From Pseudomonadota bacterium (GTDB lineage Bacteria; Pseudomonadota; Alphaproteobacteria; Sphingomonadales; Sphingomonadaceae), in the NCBI GenBank assembly GCA_039818985.1, contig JBCBSU010000001.1:522367-586366 (forward strand): a DNA stretch of 64,000 nucleotides. Direction: 5' to 3'. Positions 55,181 through 64,000 of this stretch are shown one piece after another; the stretch's first letter is position 1; each line of letters opens with the position of its first letter. The position numbers and the translations under genes were made by a program. Under the pieces are notes generated by a model. It saw nothing but the letters and a program-made list of their open reading frames with translations, had not been told where the DNA came from and did not search any database.

Positions 55181-56308
55181 ATGAATCCTGATCTTCTCCC
55201 CGAAGGCTTGCGCGACAGGTTGATGCCCGATGCCGAGGCAGCGGCGCTGCTGACTCAGCGTTATCTCGCCGTTCTGGCGTCCTATGGCTATGAGCGGGTG
55301 GCACCGCCGCTGATGGAATATGAGCGTTCGCTCGCTTTCCGCACTGATGGCTATGCCAAGGACCGGATGGTGCGCGCGGTTGATCCCAAATCGCTGCGCA
55401 CATTGGCGCTGCGCTCGGACATGACGGTTCAGGTCGGGCGGATTGCGACCACCAGGCTGGCCGATCGGGCGCGACCGTTGCGTCTGTCCTATGCCGGGCC
55501 GGTGATGACACTGAGCGCCGGGCAACTGCACCCCGAACGCGAAAAGTTCCAGATTGGGGCCGAGCTGATCGGCCGCGACACCGTTGCCGCCGCGGTGGAG
55601 ATGGTCAGCCTCGCGGTCGAAGCGCTGAAAGCGGTGGGGCTCGAGAATATCACTGTCGACTTCACCCTGCCGGATCTGGTGCCGACACTGGCGGCCAAAG
55701 CATTTCCGCTGGCCGATGAGAGAAGTGTCGCGGCGGTGCAGCGCGAACTCGATACCAAGGATGCCGGTGGCCTCGCGGCGCTGGATGCAGAAGCCTATAT
55801 CCCGCTGCTCTATGCCTTGGGTCCGCTTGACGAGGCACTGGGACGGCTTGATGCAATAGATGCCGGAGGTGCCTTGGCCAGCCGTATCGAGGCGCTGCAG
55901 CAGATAGCAGCGCCGCTGGCAGACGATGTGACGCTGATGCTCGACCCGAGCGAACTGCATGGTTTTGAATATCAGAGCTGGCTCGGCTTCACCCTCTATG
56001 CCGAAGGCTTCCCTTCGGCACTGGGCCGCGGCGGCACCTATACCATCCGGTCGCAGAAAAACTCGGTCACCCATGGCGAAGATGAAGTCGCCACCGGCTT
56101 TTCGCTCTATCCCGATGCGCTGGTCGCCGCCGGTATTGGTCAGGTGACGCACAAGCGCATCTTCTTGCCGCTGGGCCATGACCGGGCCGCCGCCATGGCA
56201 TTGCGTGCCGAAGGCTGGCGTACCATTGCGGCGCTCGACAGCAGCGATGATCCACGGGCGCTGTGCTGCGATTATGTGCTCGGCGCGGATGGGCCAGAGG
56301 CGATATAA
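55181..56308 (+). CDS. hisZ: ATP phosphoribosyltransferase regulatory subunit
   Basis: A 375-aa class II aminoacyl-tRNA synthetase-like protein that pairs with short-form HisG for the first step of histidine synthesis. It has the HisRS-type core motifs [33 protein letters not shown] and [11 protein letters not shown], but lacks a tRNA-binding domain and is shorter than HisRS. The ATG at 55181, with AAGGA upstream, is chosen over a TTG 30 bp before. No hisG is adjacent; purA follows. Confidence 0.9.
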   Translation: MNPDLLPEGLRDRLMPDAEAAALLTQRYLAVLASYGYERVAPPLMEYERSLAFRTDGYAKDRMVRAVDPKSLRTLALRSDMTVQVGRIATTRLADRARPLRLSYAGPVMTLSAGQLHPEREKFQIGAELIGRDTVAAAVEMVSLAVEALKAVGLENITVDFTLPDLVPTLAAKAFPLADERSVAAVQRELDTKDAGGLAALDAEAYIPLLYALGPLDEALGRLDAIDAGGALASRIEALQQIAAPLADDVTLMLDPSELHGFEYQSWLGFTLYAEGFPSALGRGGTYTIRSQKNSVTHGEDEVATGFSLYPDALVAAGIGQVTHKRIFLPLGHDRAAAMALRAEGWRTIAALDSSDDPRALCCDYVLGADGPEAI

Positions 56309-56309
56309 A

Positions 56310-56331
56310 TCCTCCGCGCAAGCAGGGAGGA
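56310..56331. repeat. Degenerate single hairpin of the repeat family
   Basis: TCCTCCGCGCAAGCAGGGAGGA folds into one short stem. It looks like a single arm of the composite element seen at 1361-1496. Located between hisZ and purA. Confidence 0.5.
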
Positions 56332-56415
56332 AGAATTCTTCAAAACCCCACTGGACCTTGCCGCTGCTTGCCCCTACGCAACCTGCGTTTGTCATCCATC
56401 CAGAGGATATGCAGC

Positions 56416-57705
56416 ATGGCCAATGTAACTGTGATCGGAGCCCAATGGGGCGATGAGGGCAAGGGCAAGATTGTCGACTGGCTCGCCGAGCGCGCCGATG
56501 CGGTGGTGCGCTTCCAGGGCGGTCACAATGCCGGGCATACGCTGGTCATTGACGGCACCACTTATAAATTGTCGCTCCTCCCTTCGGGCATTGTCAGCGG
56601 CACATTGTCGGTGATCGGCAATGGCGTGGTGCTCGACCCCTGGGCGCTGAAAGCTGAGGTGGAGAAACTGCAAGGGCAGGGGGTGAAGGTTGACCCGGAA
56701 ACGCTGATCATCGCCGATAACTGTGCATTGATCCTGCCGCTGCACCGCGATCTTGATGCGCTGCGTGAGGACGCCAGCGGCAAGGGCAAGATCGGCACTA
56801 CAAGGCGTGGGATCGGTCCGGCCTATGAGGACAAGGTCGGTCGCCGCGCTATCCGGGTGTGCGATCTGGCGCATCTCGATAAACTGACGCCGCAACTGGA
56901 CCGGCTCTGCGCGCATCATGATGCGTTACGCGCCGGATTTGGCGAGCCGCCGGTGGACCGCGAGGCGCTGCTGGAAGAACTACGCGGTATTGCCGATTTC
57001 GTGCTGCCCTTTGCCTATCCGGCCTGGCGCAAGCTTAAAAAGGTGCGCAAGGCAGGGGCGCGGATATTGTTTGAAGGCGCGCAGGGCGTTTTGCTCGATG
57101 TCGATCATGGCACCTATCCTTTTGTCACCTCATCGAACACCATATCGGGCACCGCGGCGGGTGGTTCCGGTCTGGGTCCTCAGGCGACAGGCTTCGTTCT
57201 CGGCATCGTCAAAGCCTATACCACCCGTGTCGGCTCCGGCCCGTTCCCGACCGAGTTGGACGATGCCGATGGCCAGCGGCTGGGCGAGCGTGGGCATGAA
57301 TTCGGCACCGTCACCGGACGTCAGCGGCGTTGCGGCTGGTTTGATGCGGTTTTGGTGCGCCAGACATGCGCGGTGTCGGGAGTGACCGGCATCGCCCTGA
57401 CCAAGGTCGATGTGCTTGACGGCTTCGATACGGTGCGCATCTGCACCGGCTATCGCCTCGATGGCAAGGTGCTCGACTATCTCCCCGCCCATGCCGCCGA
57501 TCAGGCGCGGGTTGAGCCGATTTACGAGGAAATGGAAGGCTGGCAGGAGACGACGGCTGGTGCCCGCTCATGGGTTGATCTGCCAGCACAGGCGATCAAA
57601 TATATTCGTCGTATCGAGGAGCTGATCGAATGCCCGGTAGCGTTGGTCTCAACCTCGCCCGAGCGTGATGACACCATCTTGGTGCGCGATCCGTTTAGTG
57701 ATTAA
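56416..57705 (+). CDS. purA: Adenylosuccinate synthetase
   Basis: A 429-aa GTP enzyme joining IMP and aspartate on the path to AMP. The GTP-binding N-terminus [13 protein letters not shown] (GDEGKGK motif), NAGHTLV, and [21 protein letters not shown] are all present. The ATG at 56416 follows GAGGA; an in-frame extension upstream runs into hisZ and is ignored. Confidence 0.96.
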   Translation: MANVTVIGAQWGDEGKGKIVDWLAERADAVVRFQGGHNAGHTLVIDGTTYKLSLLPSGIVSGTLSVIGNGVVLDPWALKAEVEKLQGQGVKVDPETLIIADNCALILPLHRDLDALREDASGKGKIGTTRRGIGPAYEDKVGRRAIRVCDLAHLDKLTPQLDRLCAHHDALRAGFGEPPVDREALLEELRGIADFVLPFAYPAWRKLKKVRKAGARILFEGAQGVLLDVDHGTYPFVTSSNTISGTAAGGSGLGPQATGFVLGIVKAYTTRVGSGPFPTELDDADGQRLGERGHEFGTVTGRQRRCGWFDAVLVRQTCAVSGVTGIALTKVDVLDGFDTVRICTGYRLDGKVLDYLPAHAADQARVEPIYEEMEGWQETTAGARSWVDLPAQAIKYIRRIEELIECPVALVSTSPERDDTILVRDPFSD

Positions 57706-57710
57706 TAATG

Positions 57711-57831
57711 CCCTCTCCCCTTCAGGGGAGAGGGAAGAGCCGTGAAGCGGCGAAGGGAGAGGGGGCGTTCCGCAAGCGCGGCGCTAGCTGATAGCCCCCT
57801 CCCTTAACCCCTCCCCTGAAGGGGAGGGAGA
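57711..57831. repeat. Fold-back GC-rich repeat, bidirectional terminator between purA and glnA
   Basis: A first hairpin CCCTCTCCCC-TTCA-GGGGAGAGGG starts 6 bp after purA. A middle pair GGGAGAGGGGGC / GCCCCCTCCC follows, and a third hairpin CCCCTCCCC-TGAA-GGGGAGGG lies 9 bp before the glnA stop. It fills the gap between two convergent genes, as at 1361-1496. Long C/G stems without U-runs suggest a Rho-type or structural stop. Confidence 0.75.
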
Positions 57832-57839
57832 CTTCTCGT

Positions 57840-59252
57840 TTAGCTCGAATAATAGAGATCGAACTCGACCGGGCAGGGTGTGGTTTCCATGCGCATCACC
57901 TCTTCCCATTTGAGCTCGGCATAGCCTTCCAGCTGGTCCTGGGTGAAGACATCGCCCTTGAGCAGGAACTCATGGTCCTCTTCCAGCGCTTCCAGTGCCT
58001 CGCGCAGCGAGCCGCAGACGGTCGGCACTTCGGCGAGCTCCGCCGGCGGCAGGTCGTAGAGATTCTTGTCCATAGCCTCGCCCGGATCGATGCGGTTCTC
58101 AATGCCGTCGAGACCGGCCATCAGCAGTGCGGAGCAGGAAAGATAGGGGTTGGCCAGGGCATCGGGGAAGCGGAACTCGACACGCTTTGCCTTTTCACCC
58201 GAACCATAGGGGATGCGGCACGATGCGGAGCGGTTGCGGCTCGAATAGGCGAGCAGAACCGGTGCTTCAAAGCCCGGGACCAGCCGTTTGTAGCTGTTGG
58301 TGGTGGCGTTGGTGAAGGCGTTGCAGGCCTTGGCGTGCTTGATGACACCGCCGATGAAATGCAGGCAGGTTTCCGACAGTCCGGCATAGCCATTGCCGGC
58401 GAAGAGTGGCTTGCCCTCTTTCCAGATCGACATATGGGTATGCATGCCCGAGCCATTATCGTCCTTGATCGGCTTGGGCATGAAGGTCGCGGTCTTGCCA
58501 TATTGATGCGCCACCTGATGGACGACATATTTGTAGATCTGGATGCGGTCACAGGTCTCGACCAGCTCGCCAAAGGTCAGGCCCAGCTCATGCTGTGCCG
58601 CGGCGACCTCGTGGTGATGCTTGTCCATCGGCAGGCCCATGGCCATCAGCGTCGAGACCATCTCGCCACGGATATCCATGGCGCTGTCGACCGGTGCAAC
58701 GGGGAAATAGCCGCCTTTGGCGGTGGGACGATGGCCCATATTGCCCATTTCATATTCGCGACCGGTATTGGTCGGCAGCTCGATATCGTCGATGCGGAAG
58801 CCCGATCCGGCATAGCCGTCCTCATAGCGCACATCGTCGAACATGAAGAATTCCGGTTCCGGGCCGACATAGACGGTGTCACCGATGCCGGTGGATTTGA
58901 GATAGGCCTCGGCGCGCTTGGCGGTCGAGCGGGGATCGCGGGCATAGAGCGAACCGTCACCGGGCTCGACAATGTCGCAGAACAGTACCATCATCGGTGT
59001 CGCCGAGAAGGGGTCGACATAGGCAGCGTCGAGATCGGGCCGCAGGATCATGTCGGACTCGTTGATTGTCTTCCACCCGGCAATTGACGAACCGTCGAAC
59101 ATCAGCCCGTCCTCAAGCGCATCATCGTCGATGACATCGGCGCACATGGAAAGATGCTGCCATTTGCCGCGCGGATCGGTGAAGCGCAGATCAACCCATT
59201 CAATGTCGTTCTCTGCAATCTGTTTCAGTATCTCGTCTGCGCTTTTGGCCAT
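57840..59252 (-). CDS. glnA: Glutamine synthetase type I
   Basis: A 470-aa dodecameric enzyme that makes glutamine from glutamate and ammonia. Blocks: [19 protein letters not shown], the ATP-site [16 protein letters not shown], and the adenylylation loop with Tyr in [10 protein letters not shown], so activity is probably controlled by GlnE. It lies 91 bp after glnB in the same direction, the classical glnB-glnA operon. Ends at the purA convergent repeat. Confidence 0.97.
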   Translation of the reverse strand: MAKSADEILKQIAENDIEWVDLRFTDPRGKWQHLSMCADVIDDDALEDGLMFDGSSIAGWKTINESDMILRPDLDAAYVDPFSATPMMVLFCDIVEPGDGSLYARDPRSTAKRAEAYLKSTGIGDTVYVGPEPEFFMFDDVRYEDGYAGSGFRIDDIELPTNTGREYEMGNMGHRPTAKGGYFPVAPVDSAMDIRGEMVSTLMAMGLPMDKHHHEVAAAQHELGLTFGELVETCDRIQIYKYVVHQVAHQYGKTATFMPKPIKDDNGSGMHTHMSIWKEGKPLFAGNGYAGLSETCLHFIGGVIKHAKACNAFTNATTNSYKRLVPGFEAPVLLAYSSRNRSASCRIPYGSGEKAKRVEFRFPDALANPYLSCSALLMAGLDGIENRIDPGEAMDKNLYDLPPAELAEVPTVCGSLREALEALEEDHEFLLKGDVFTQDQLEGYAELKWEEVMRMETTPCPVEFDLYYSS

Positions 59253-59343
59253 GATGGGCTTTCCTCATTGTGATTGCTTGGGGTTCGAATGTTAGGCGAA
59301 AGATATTCCGGATCTGTGACGCTGGGTATTTGCCGAGGCGCGA

Positions 59344-59703
<360 letters not shown>

Positions 59704-59758
59704 TCACTTGGCTTTCAAGGGTGCGGCGGAAAAAGGCGAGTCCCTCACAGGTTAGACA

Positions 59759-59774
59759 AACAATTACCGTGCCA
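59759..59774 (-). promoter_or_regulatory. Candidate sigma-54 promoter of glnB-glnA
   Basis: On the minus strand TGGCACGGTAATTGTT matches the sigma-54 consensus TGGCACG-N4-TTGCW with one change (GT for GC at -12). A TGCCATTTGGCA palindrome overlaps the -24 part, and GTTAGAC/GTCTAAC inverted copies flank the region about 60 bp apart. glnBA operons in alphaproteobacteria are known to be under NtrC and sigma-54 control. The rest of the gap (59683-59936) shows no gene. Confidence 0.6.
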
Positions 59775-59936
59775 AATGGCAAAGCGCCAGAATTGCTTTA
59801 GTCTAACAGCAGAGTCATCCTTATCCTGCCTATTTTTTGGGCGTTCTACGTCTTGGCAGTGCCACAAGAATAGGCAGACTGGCCTCTCATCTGGCTCCGT
59901 TGTGATATTGGCAGAGCCATTGGCTAGGCAAGCGAG

Positions 59937-60332
59937 TTATCTGCTGGCATTCGGGAAGATATAGATTTCCATCCGTTGCGCGACCCCGGCGCACAATGCC
60001 GTCCCCATTTCTACATCGTTGAGAACAAGTGTCATGGTCTGATCGCCGATATAGCAGATCACAATGCCGGGATAGGCCGCCATGATGTCAGGATCCAGCG
60101 GCAACTCCTTGGCAACCGGCTCAACCCGTGATGCAAAATCACCATCGCTGCCGCGTTCGAAAACCAGCTTGTTTTCGCGGCTCGGCTTGGCCTGGAAATC
60201 GCGAAGTGCCGAGGCTGTGTCGGATGGAAGCGGCTTAATCGGCTGTTCTTCCGATACCGGTTTCTCGCTTTGAACGGTGCAGCCGCCAAGCAGCGATATT
60301 GCCGCCAGCGTAACCAAGGCCCTGTTTATCAT
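59937..60332 (-). CDS. Predicted lipoprotein
   Basis: A 131-aa envelope protein with a lipoprotein signal (MINRALVTLAAISLLGGC; lipobox LGGC). The mature region is acidic and polar with no recognised domain; it contains two more Cys (VICYIGD, ALCAGV). The ATG at 60332 with GGGGGAA upstream is the best start. Its function is unknown. It is 74 bp downstream of the PQQ dehydrogenase gene in the same direction reading from the right, so the two could share a transcript. Confidence 0.75.
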   Translation of the reverse strand: MINRALVTLAAISLLGGCTVQSEKPVSEEQPIKPLPSDTASALRDFQAKPSRENKLVFERGSDGDFASRVEPVAKELPLDPDIMAAYPGIVICYIGDQTMTLVLNDVEMGTALCAGVAQRMEIYIFPNASR

Positions 60333-60406
60333 GTTATTCCCCCATTTTGACGTGCCGCCTAGCACTATTATTGCTTATTCCGATGCCTGTTATGACCTTG
60401 CTGGTG

Positions 60407-62587
60407 CTATTGTTGTTCCGCCTCTGCGACAGTGCGGCCCCATTCGGCACGGTTGATGACATAGGCGCGGATGGTGGCGATCTCTTCCTCGCTCATCACC
60501 GGTGAAAAGGCGACCATGCCGTTTTCGCTCAGCGCGCCGTCATGGACAATCGACTTCCACGTCCCGGCATCGCCTGTCGCGGCGGAACGACGCAGATCGG
60601 GCAGCACGCCACCACCCACGGCATTGTCGCCATGGCAGACAAGGCAATAGCGCAGATAAAGCTGGCGGCCCTGGGCGATTTGCGGTTCGGTGGCGAACTG
60701 TTCCGGAACGCTGGTCCAGTCGGGTGCCTCGGTTGGAGGAAGATCGGGCAGGCTGGCACTGCCGCCCAGCTTCATCACGATCAGCCGCGGGATATTGGGC
60801 ACCGGATTGGCCGCGCCACCGGCGGCACCGGCGACCAGCGGAAAGGCGCCGCCCTTGCTGGTGAGAAAGGCGATATGCTGTTCGCCATCGACAAGGAATG
60901 TCGATGCACCACCGAGAATGCCCGACTGGCTGTCCCATGACCAGAGTTGCTCTCCGGTTTCGGCATTATAGGCACGCATCTCGCCCAGCGATGTACCCTG
61001 GAATACCAGACCCCCTGCGGTGGTCATGGTGCCGCCATTCCACGGTGTCTGATGGTCCACAGACCATGCAACCTCTCCCCTGACCGGGTCGAAGGCGACC
61101 AACTGGCCTGTGGTCGCGGCGATGGCGGCCTTCATGAAGTTGATGTCGTCGGGCATCGAGACGCCCTCATTGCTGCCGCCGGTGTTGAAGCCAATCGGTT
61201 TGCGCTGGCTATCAAGCTCGGTGATCGGAGCGAGATAGCCCGATGCGATCTTCTGCGCCGGAATATAGACCAGCCCGGCCCCCGGATTATAGCTCATCGG
61301 GTGCCAGTTATGTGCCCCCAGCGCCGAGGGCAGCGAGATGAACAGCTCACCGGTCTTGTAGAACCGCGCTTCAGGGTTTTCGACCGGACGTCCGGTTTCG
61401 AGATCATAGCCGGTGGCCCAGTTAATCCCCTCGATAAACGGCTCGGCCGAGATCAGCGAACCATCGGTGCGGTCTATGACGAAGAAGAAACCGTTTTTCG
61501 GCGCCTGCATCAGTACCTTGCGCTCTTCACCCTCGATCACGAGGTCGGCGAGGATAATCGGCTGGGTCGCGGTAAAGTCCCAGGTTTCGGCCGGGGTTTC
61601 CTGATAGTGCCAGAGATATTCGCCGGTATCGGGTTTCAGCGCGACCACCGAAGACAGGAACAGATTGTCGCCCTCGCCATTGGAGCGCAGGCCATGGTTC
61701 CACGGATTGCCGTTGCCGACGCCTATATAGAGCTGATCGAGTTCATGGTCATAGACAATGGCGTCCCAGACAGTACCGCCACCGCCCGATTCCTTCCAGT
61801 CGCCGCTGTCGGACCAGGTGCGTGCGGCGGCCTGCTGCATTACCTCATCGCTGGCGGCGCCATCGGGCTCGCCATCGGCGTTGGGCACGGTGTAGAAACG
61901 CCACTCCATATTGCCGGTGGTGATGTCATAGGCGCTGATATAGCCGCGCACACCGAATTCAGCGCCGCCATTGCCGATCAGCACCTTGTCCTTGACCACG
62001 CGCGGCGCGCCGGTGATGGTATAGGGGCGGTTGCGATCGGTGGTCTGTTTCGACCATAGCCGCGCTCCGGTGCCGGCATCGAGCGCGATCAGCCGTCCGT
62101 CGAGCGTGCCGACAAACACCTTGCCCTGATAGACTGCGACACCGCGATTGACGACATCGCAACAGGCATTGACGCCGACCGATTTCGGTACTTCCGGATC
62201 GAAACTCCACAACTGCCTGCCGCTCGCTGCATCGAAGGCAAAGACCTTGGACCAGGCGGTGGAGATATAAATGACCCCGTCGACCACAACAGGGGTGGCT
62301 TCCTGGCCACGCGCATCGGGCAGATCGGCATACCAGGCGAGACCCAGCTCGCCGACATTTTCGGTGGTGATCTGGTCAAGCGGGCTGTAGCGCTGTTCAT
62401 CATAGCTGAAGCCGATTGCGGCCCAGTTACTGCCGTCACCGCCGGTTTTGAGATATTCGCCGTCAATGGCGCTGGCACCGATCTTGGCGTCTTCGCTGTC
62501 GCTGGTCGTCTGATCGCCACATCCGCTCAGCGGCATGGCCACGGCCATGGCGACCGCACACAGGCGCATCAAGCCTTTCCCTGACAT
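60407..62587 (-). CDS. PQQ-dependent quinohemoprotein alcohol dehydrogenase
   Basis: A 726-aa periplasmic dehydrogenase. The signal ends in LSGC, so it may be a lipoprotein. The eight-bladed propeller has the vicinal disulfide Cys pair (GVNACCDVVN), the repeated W-docking motifs (GRQLWSFD, GARLWSK, GEYLWHYQ), and catalytic Asp in AETWDFTATQP. A C-terminal cytochrome c domain carries C648-L-V-C651-H652. It oxidises alcohols or related compounds and passes electrons onward to the respiratory chain. No PQQ synthesis genes are nearby. Good site GGGAGAG before ATG. Confidence 0.92.
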   Translation of the reverse strand: MSGKGLMRLCAVAMAVAMPLSGCGDQTTSDSEDAKIGASAIDGEYLKTGGDGSNWAAIGFSYDEQRYSPLDQITTENVGELGLAWYADLPDARGQEATPVVVDGVIYISTAWSKVFAFDAASGRQLWSFDPEVPKSVGVNACCDVVNRGVAVYQGKVFVGTLDGRLIALDAGTGARLWSKQTTDRNRPYTITGAPRVVKDKVLIGNGGAEFGVRGYISAYDITTGNMEWRFYTVPNADGEPDGAASDEVMQQAAARTWSDSGDWKESGGGGTVWDAIVYDHELDQLYIGVGNGNPWNHGLRSNGEGDNLFLSSVVALKPDTGEYLWHYQETPAETWDFTATQPIILADLVIEGEERKVLMQAPKNGFFFVIDRTDGSLISAEPFIEGINWATGYDLETGRPVENPEARFYKTGELFISLPSALGAHNWHPMSYNPGAGLVYIPAQKIASGYLAPITELDSQRKPIGFNTGGSNEGVSMPDDINFMKAAIAATTGQLVAFDPVRGEVAWSVDHQTPWNGGTMTTAGGLVFQGTSLGEMRAYNAETGEQLWSWDSQSGILGGASTFLVDGEQHIAFLTSKGGAFPLVAGAAGGAANPVPNIPRLIVMKLGGSASLPDLPPTEAPDWTSVPEQFATEPQIAQGRQLYLRYCLVCHGDNAVGGGVLPDLRRSAATGDAGTWKSIVHDGALSENGMVAFSPVMSEEEIATIRAYVINRAEWGRTVAEAEQQ

Positions 62588-62694
62588 TATGTTCTCTCCC
62601 GTTTTCTTTTTACGGGAGACTATGCCGAGGACAGGAGCAAGGTCCAGAGGGAATTTAGCCGGGCGATTAAAGCGTGCAGCCTATTGGCCGTGCA

Positions 62695-63522
62695 TCAATA
62701 GGGTGGCTGGTGCAATCCCGCAGGGCTTTTGGTGAATATCTCGCAGCCGGTCTCGGTAATGCCGATGCTGTGTTCGAACTGTGCCGATAGCGACTTGTCC
62801 CGGGTCACTGCGGTCCAGCCGTCATTGAGGATCTTGCCCGCCGGCTTGCCGATATTGATCATCGGTTCGATGGTGAAGAACATGCCGGATTTCAGCTCCG
62901 GCCCGGTGCCTGGTTTGCCCAGATGCACCACTTCGGGCTCGTCATGGAACACCCGTCCCAGACCATGGCCGCAGAAATCGCGGACCACGCCATAGCGATG
63001 CCTTTGTGCGTGCGTCTGGATCGCATGGCCGATATCGCCGAGATGGTTACCCGGTTTAGCCTGCTCGATGCCCAGCATCAGGCACTCATAGGTGACATCG
63101 ACCAGCTTGCGGGCTTTCAGCGGCACATCACCGACCAGATACATGCGGCTGGTATCGCCGTGCCAGCCATCGAGGATCACCGTGACGTCGATATTGACGA
63201 TATCACCGTTTTTCAGCTTTTTGTCGCCCGGAATGCCATGGCAGATAACATGGTTGATCGAGGTGCAGCAGCTATGTGTGAAGCCGCGATAACCCAAAGT
63301 TGCGGGGATGCCGCCCTCGCGAAGCATATGTTCGCGCACCATGTCGTCGATTTCACCGGTGGTGATGCCGGGCACGACATGCGGGGCGAGCGCATCGAGA
63401 ATCTCCGCAGCCAGTCGGCCGGCGCGGCGCATGCCATCGAAACCGGCGGCATCGTGCAGCTTTATGGTGCCATCACGGACAGGTGCAGGGCCGTCCGCGG
63501 CGAGTTGGGCATATTGTGTCAT
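62695..63522 (-). CDS. map: Methionine aminopeptidase type I
   Basis: A 275-aa metalloenzyme that removes N-terminal Met from new proteins. The metal ligands are visible as Asp in VNIDVTV, Asp in HGDTSR, His in GHGLGRVFHDEP, Glu in FTIEPM and Glu in QFEHSI. It has an N-terminal extension of about 20 residues compared with E. coli Map. It is divergent from the CinA-type gene, with a 64-bp gap. Confidence 0.95.
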   Translation of the reverse strand: MTQYAQLAADGPAPVRDGTIKLHDAAGFDGMRRAGRLAAEILDALAPHVVPGITTGEIDDMVREHMLREGGIPATLGYRGFTHSCCTSINHVICHGIPGDKKLKNGDIVNIDVTVILDGWHGDTSRMYLVGDVPLKARKLVDVTYECLMLGIEQAKPGNHLGDIGHAIQTHAQRHRYGVVRDFCGHGLGRVFHDEPEVVHLGKPGTGPELKSGMFFTIEPMINIGKPAGKILNDGWTAVTRDKSLSAQFEHSIGITETGCEIFTKSPAGLHQPPY

Positions 63523-63586
63523 GGAAAAGGATATAGAGAATTATATCCGGCTTTGCGAGGGGGATTGTGTCGTCTAAGACAGGGCC

Positions 63587-64000
63587 ATGAGCGATGCAAA
63601 AATATGGACCGCCGGGATGGTGGTCATCGGTGACGAAATTCTCTCCGGCCGGACCCAGGACAAGAATGTCGCCCAACTGGCGCAGTGGCTCAATGTGCAG
63701 GGCATAAGGCTGGCCGAGGTGCGGGTAGTGGCGGATGACGAAGCGGCGATTGTCGAGGCGGTCAACGCGCTGCGCGCGCGCAATGATTATCTGTTCACCA
63801 CAGGTGGCATCGGCCCGACACATGACGACATTACCGTTGATGCGATTTCGGCGGCGCTGGCTGTCGATGTCGTGGTGCATCCCCGGGCCAGGGCAGTCTT
63901 GGAAGCGTACTATGCCAACAAGGGCGGCATCAGCGAATCGCGGCTGCGCATGGCGCGGGTACCCGATGGCGCTGAGCTGATCGAGAATCGCATGTCGGGG
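63587..64000 (+). CDS. CinA-like competence/damage-inducible protein A, 5' part only
   Basis: The first 138 codons of a rightward gene cut by the window end. The translation starts MSDAKIWTAGMVVIGDEILS and has the molybdopterin-binding fold (MoaB/CinA-N) motifs VVIGDEILSGRTQDKN and FTTGGIGPTHDDIT. In full-length CinA a C-terminal nicotinamide-nucleotide amidase domain may follow, but it cannot be seen here. Divergent from map. Confidence 0.88.
   Translation, partial: MSDAKIWTAGMVVIGDEILSGRTQDKNVAQLAQWLNVQGIRLAEVRVVADDEAAIVEAVNALRARNDYLFTTGGIGPTHDDITVDAISAALAVDVVVHPRARAVLEAYYANKGGISESRLRMARVPDGAELIENRMSG

Noticed and set aside
53820-55511. 563-codon open frame on the minus strand
   Set aside because: It lies opposite serA and hisZ, both with intact motifs. 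Its protein is rich in Arg, Gln and His with no recognisable domain, which is what a GC-rich antisense frame gives.
55130-56395. 421-codon frame opposite hisZ
   Set aside because: Shadow of an intact hisZ gene, with no motif.

Overview
The window looks like chromosomal DNA of an alphaproteobacterium of the order Sphingomonadales (Sphingopyxis/Sphingorhabdus-like). The reasons are the large TonB-dependent receptors, the block nfuA-nitroreductase-tsaB-rimI-mucR-fur-plsC-miaB-phoH-ybeY-corC in one direction, a MucR regulator with a C-x2-D zinc finger, a Fur without C-terminal CxxC, a class II DAHP synthase, the serC-serA pair behind a serC-type RNA leader, and GC-rich fold-back intergenic repeats. 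No insertion sequence, prophage, integrase or CRISPR array was seen. Most of the window is core housekeeping DNA.

Layout: (1) 0-8.4 kb: the start of a bile acid:sodium symporter-like gene (cut by the window edge), glutaminase, a CaiB/BaiF acyl-CoA racemase, and two convergent TonB-dependent receptors with a possible lactate-permease fragment between their terminators. (2) 8.6-15.8 kb: tRNA-Thr, an RNase H-fold-like protein, a CmpX-type channel, an exported serine hydrolase overlapping rarA, a PadR regulator with a palindromic upstream site, and a GT4 glycosyltransferase. (3) 15.8-24.4 kb: a long leftward housekeeping block for Fe-S delivery (nfuA), tRNA modification (tsaB, miaB), N-acetylation (rimI), regulators (mucR, fur), phospholipid synthesis, RNA quality control (phoH, ybeY) and CorC. 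(4) 24.5-30.9 kb: an M16 protease, then a probable operon of DAHP synthase, a 56-aa membrane protein, an M20 peptidase and a lipoprotein. (5) 30.9-37.0 kb: a three-gene envelope signalling locus (OmpR-type regulator, LysM-FecR protein, CHASE2 histidine kinase), tandem TTAC repeats upstream of it, and an alginate-export-like porin. (6) 37.0-52 kb: redox enzymes, tRNA-Gln, ilvE, a MarR regulator, an exported alpha/beta hydrolase, a 440-bp gap with RNA-like structure and a tiny ORF behind a perfect Shine-Dalgarno, tlyA, tspO, ubiK, proC, a LOG protein, an extensin-like lipoprotein, an MsrQ-like/PepSY pair, and a PAS-GGDEF-EAL-PilZ protein. (7) 52-64 kb: serC, serA, hisZ and purA with repeat elements in every gap, convergent with glnB-glnA, which has a candidate sigma-54 promoter; then a lipoprotein, a PQQ alcohol dehydrogenase, map and the start of a CinA-type gene.

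The most interesting parts are the CHASE2/LysM-FecR/OmpR locus with its candidate operator, and the structured gap at 42.5-42.9 kb. Assignments rest on reading motifs and gene order. No database search was run.
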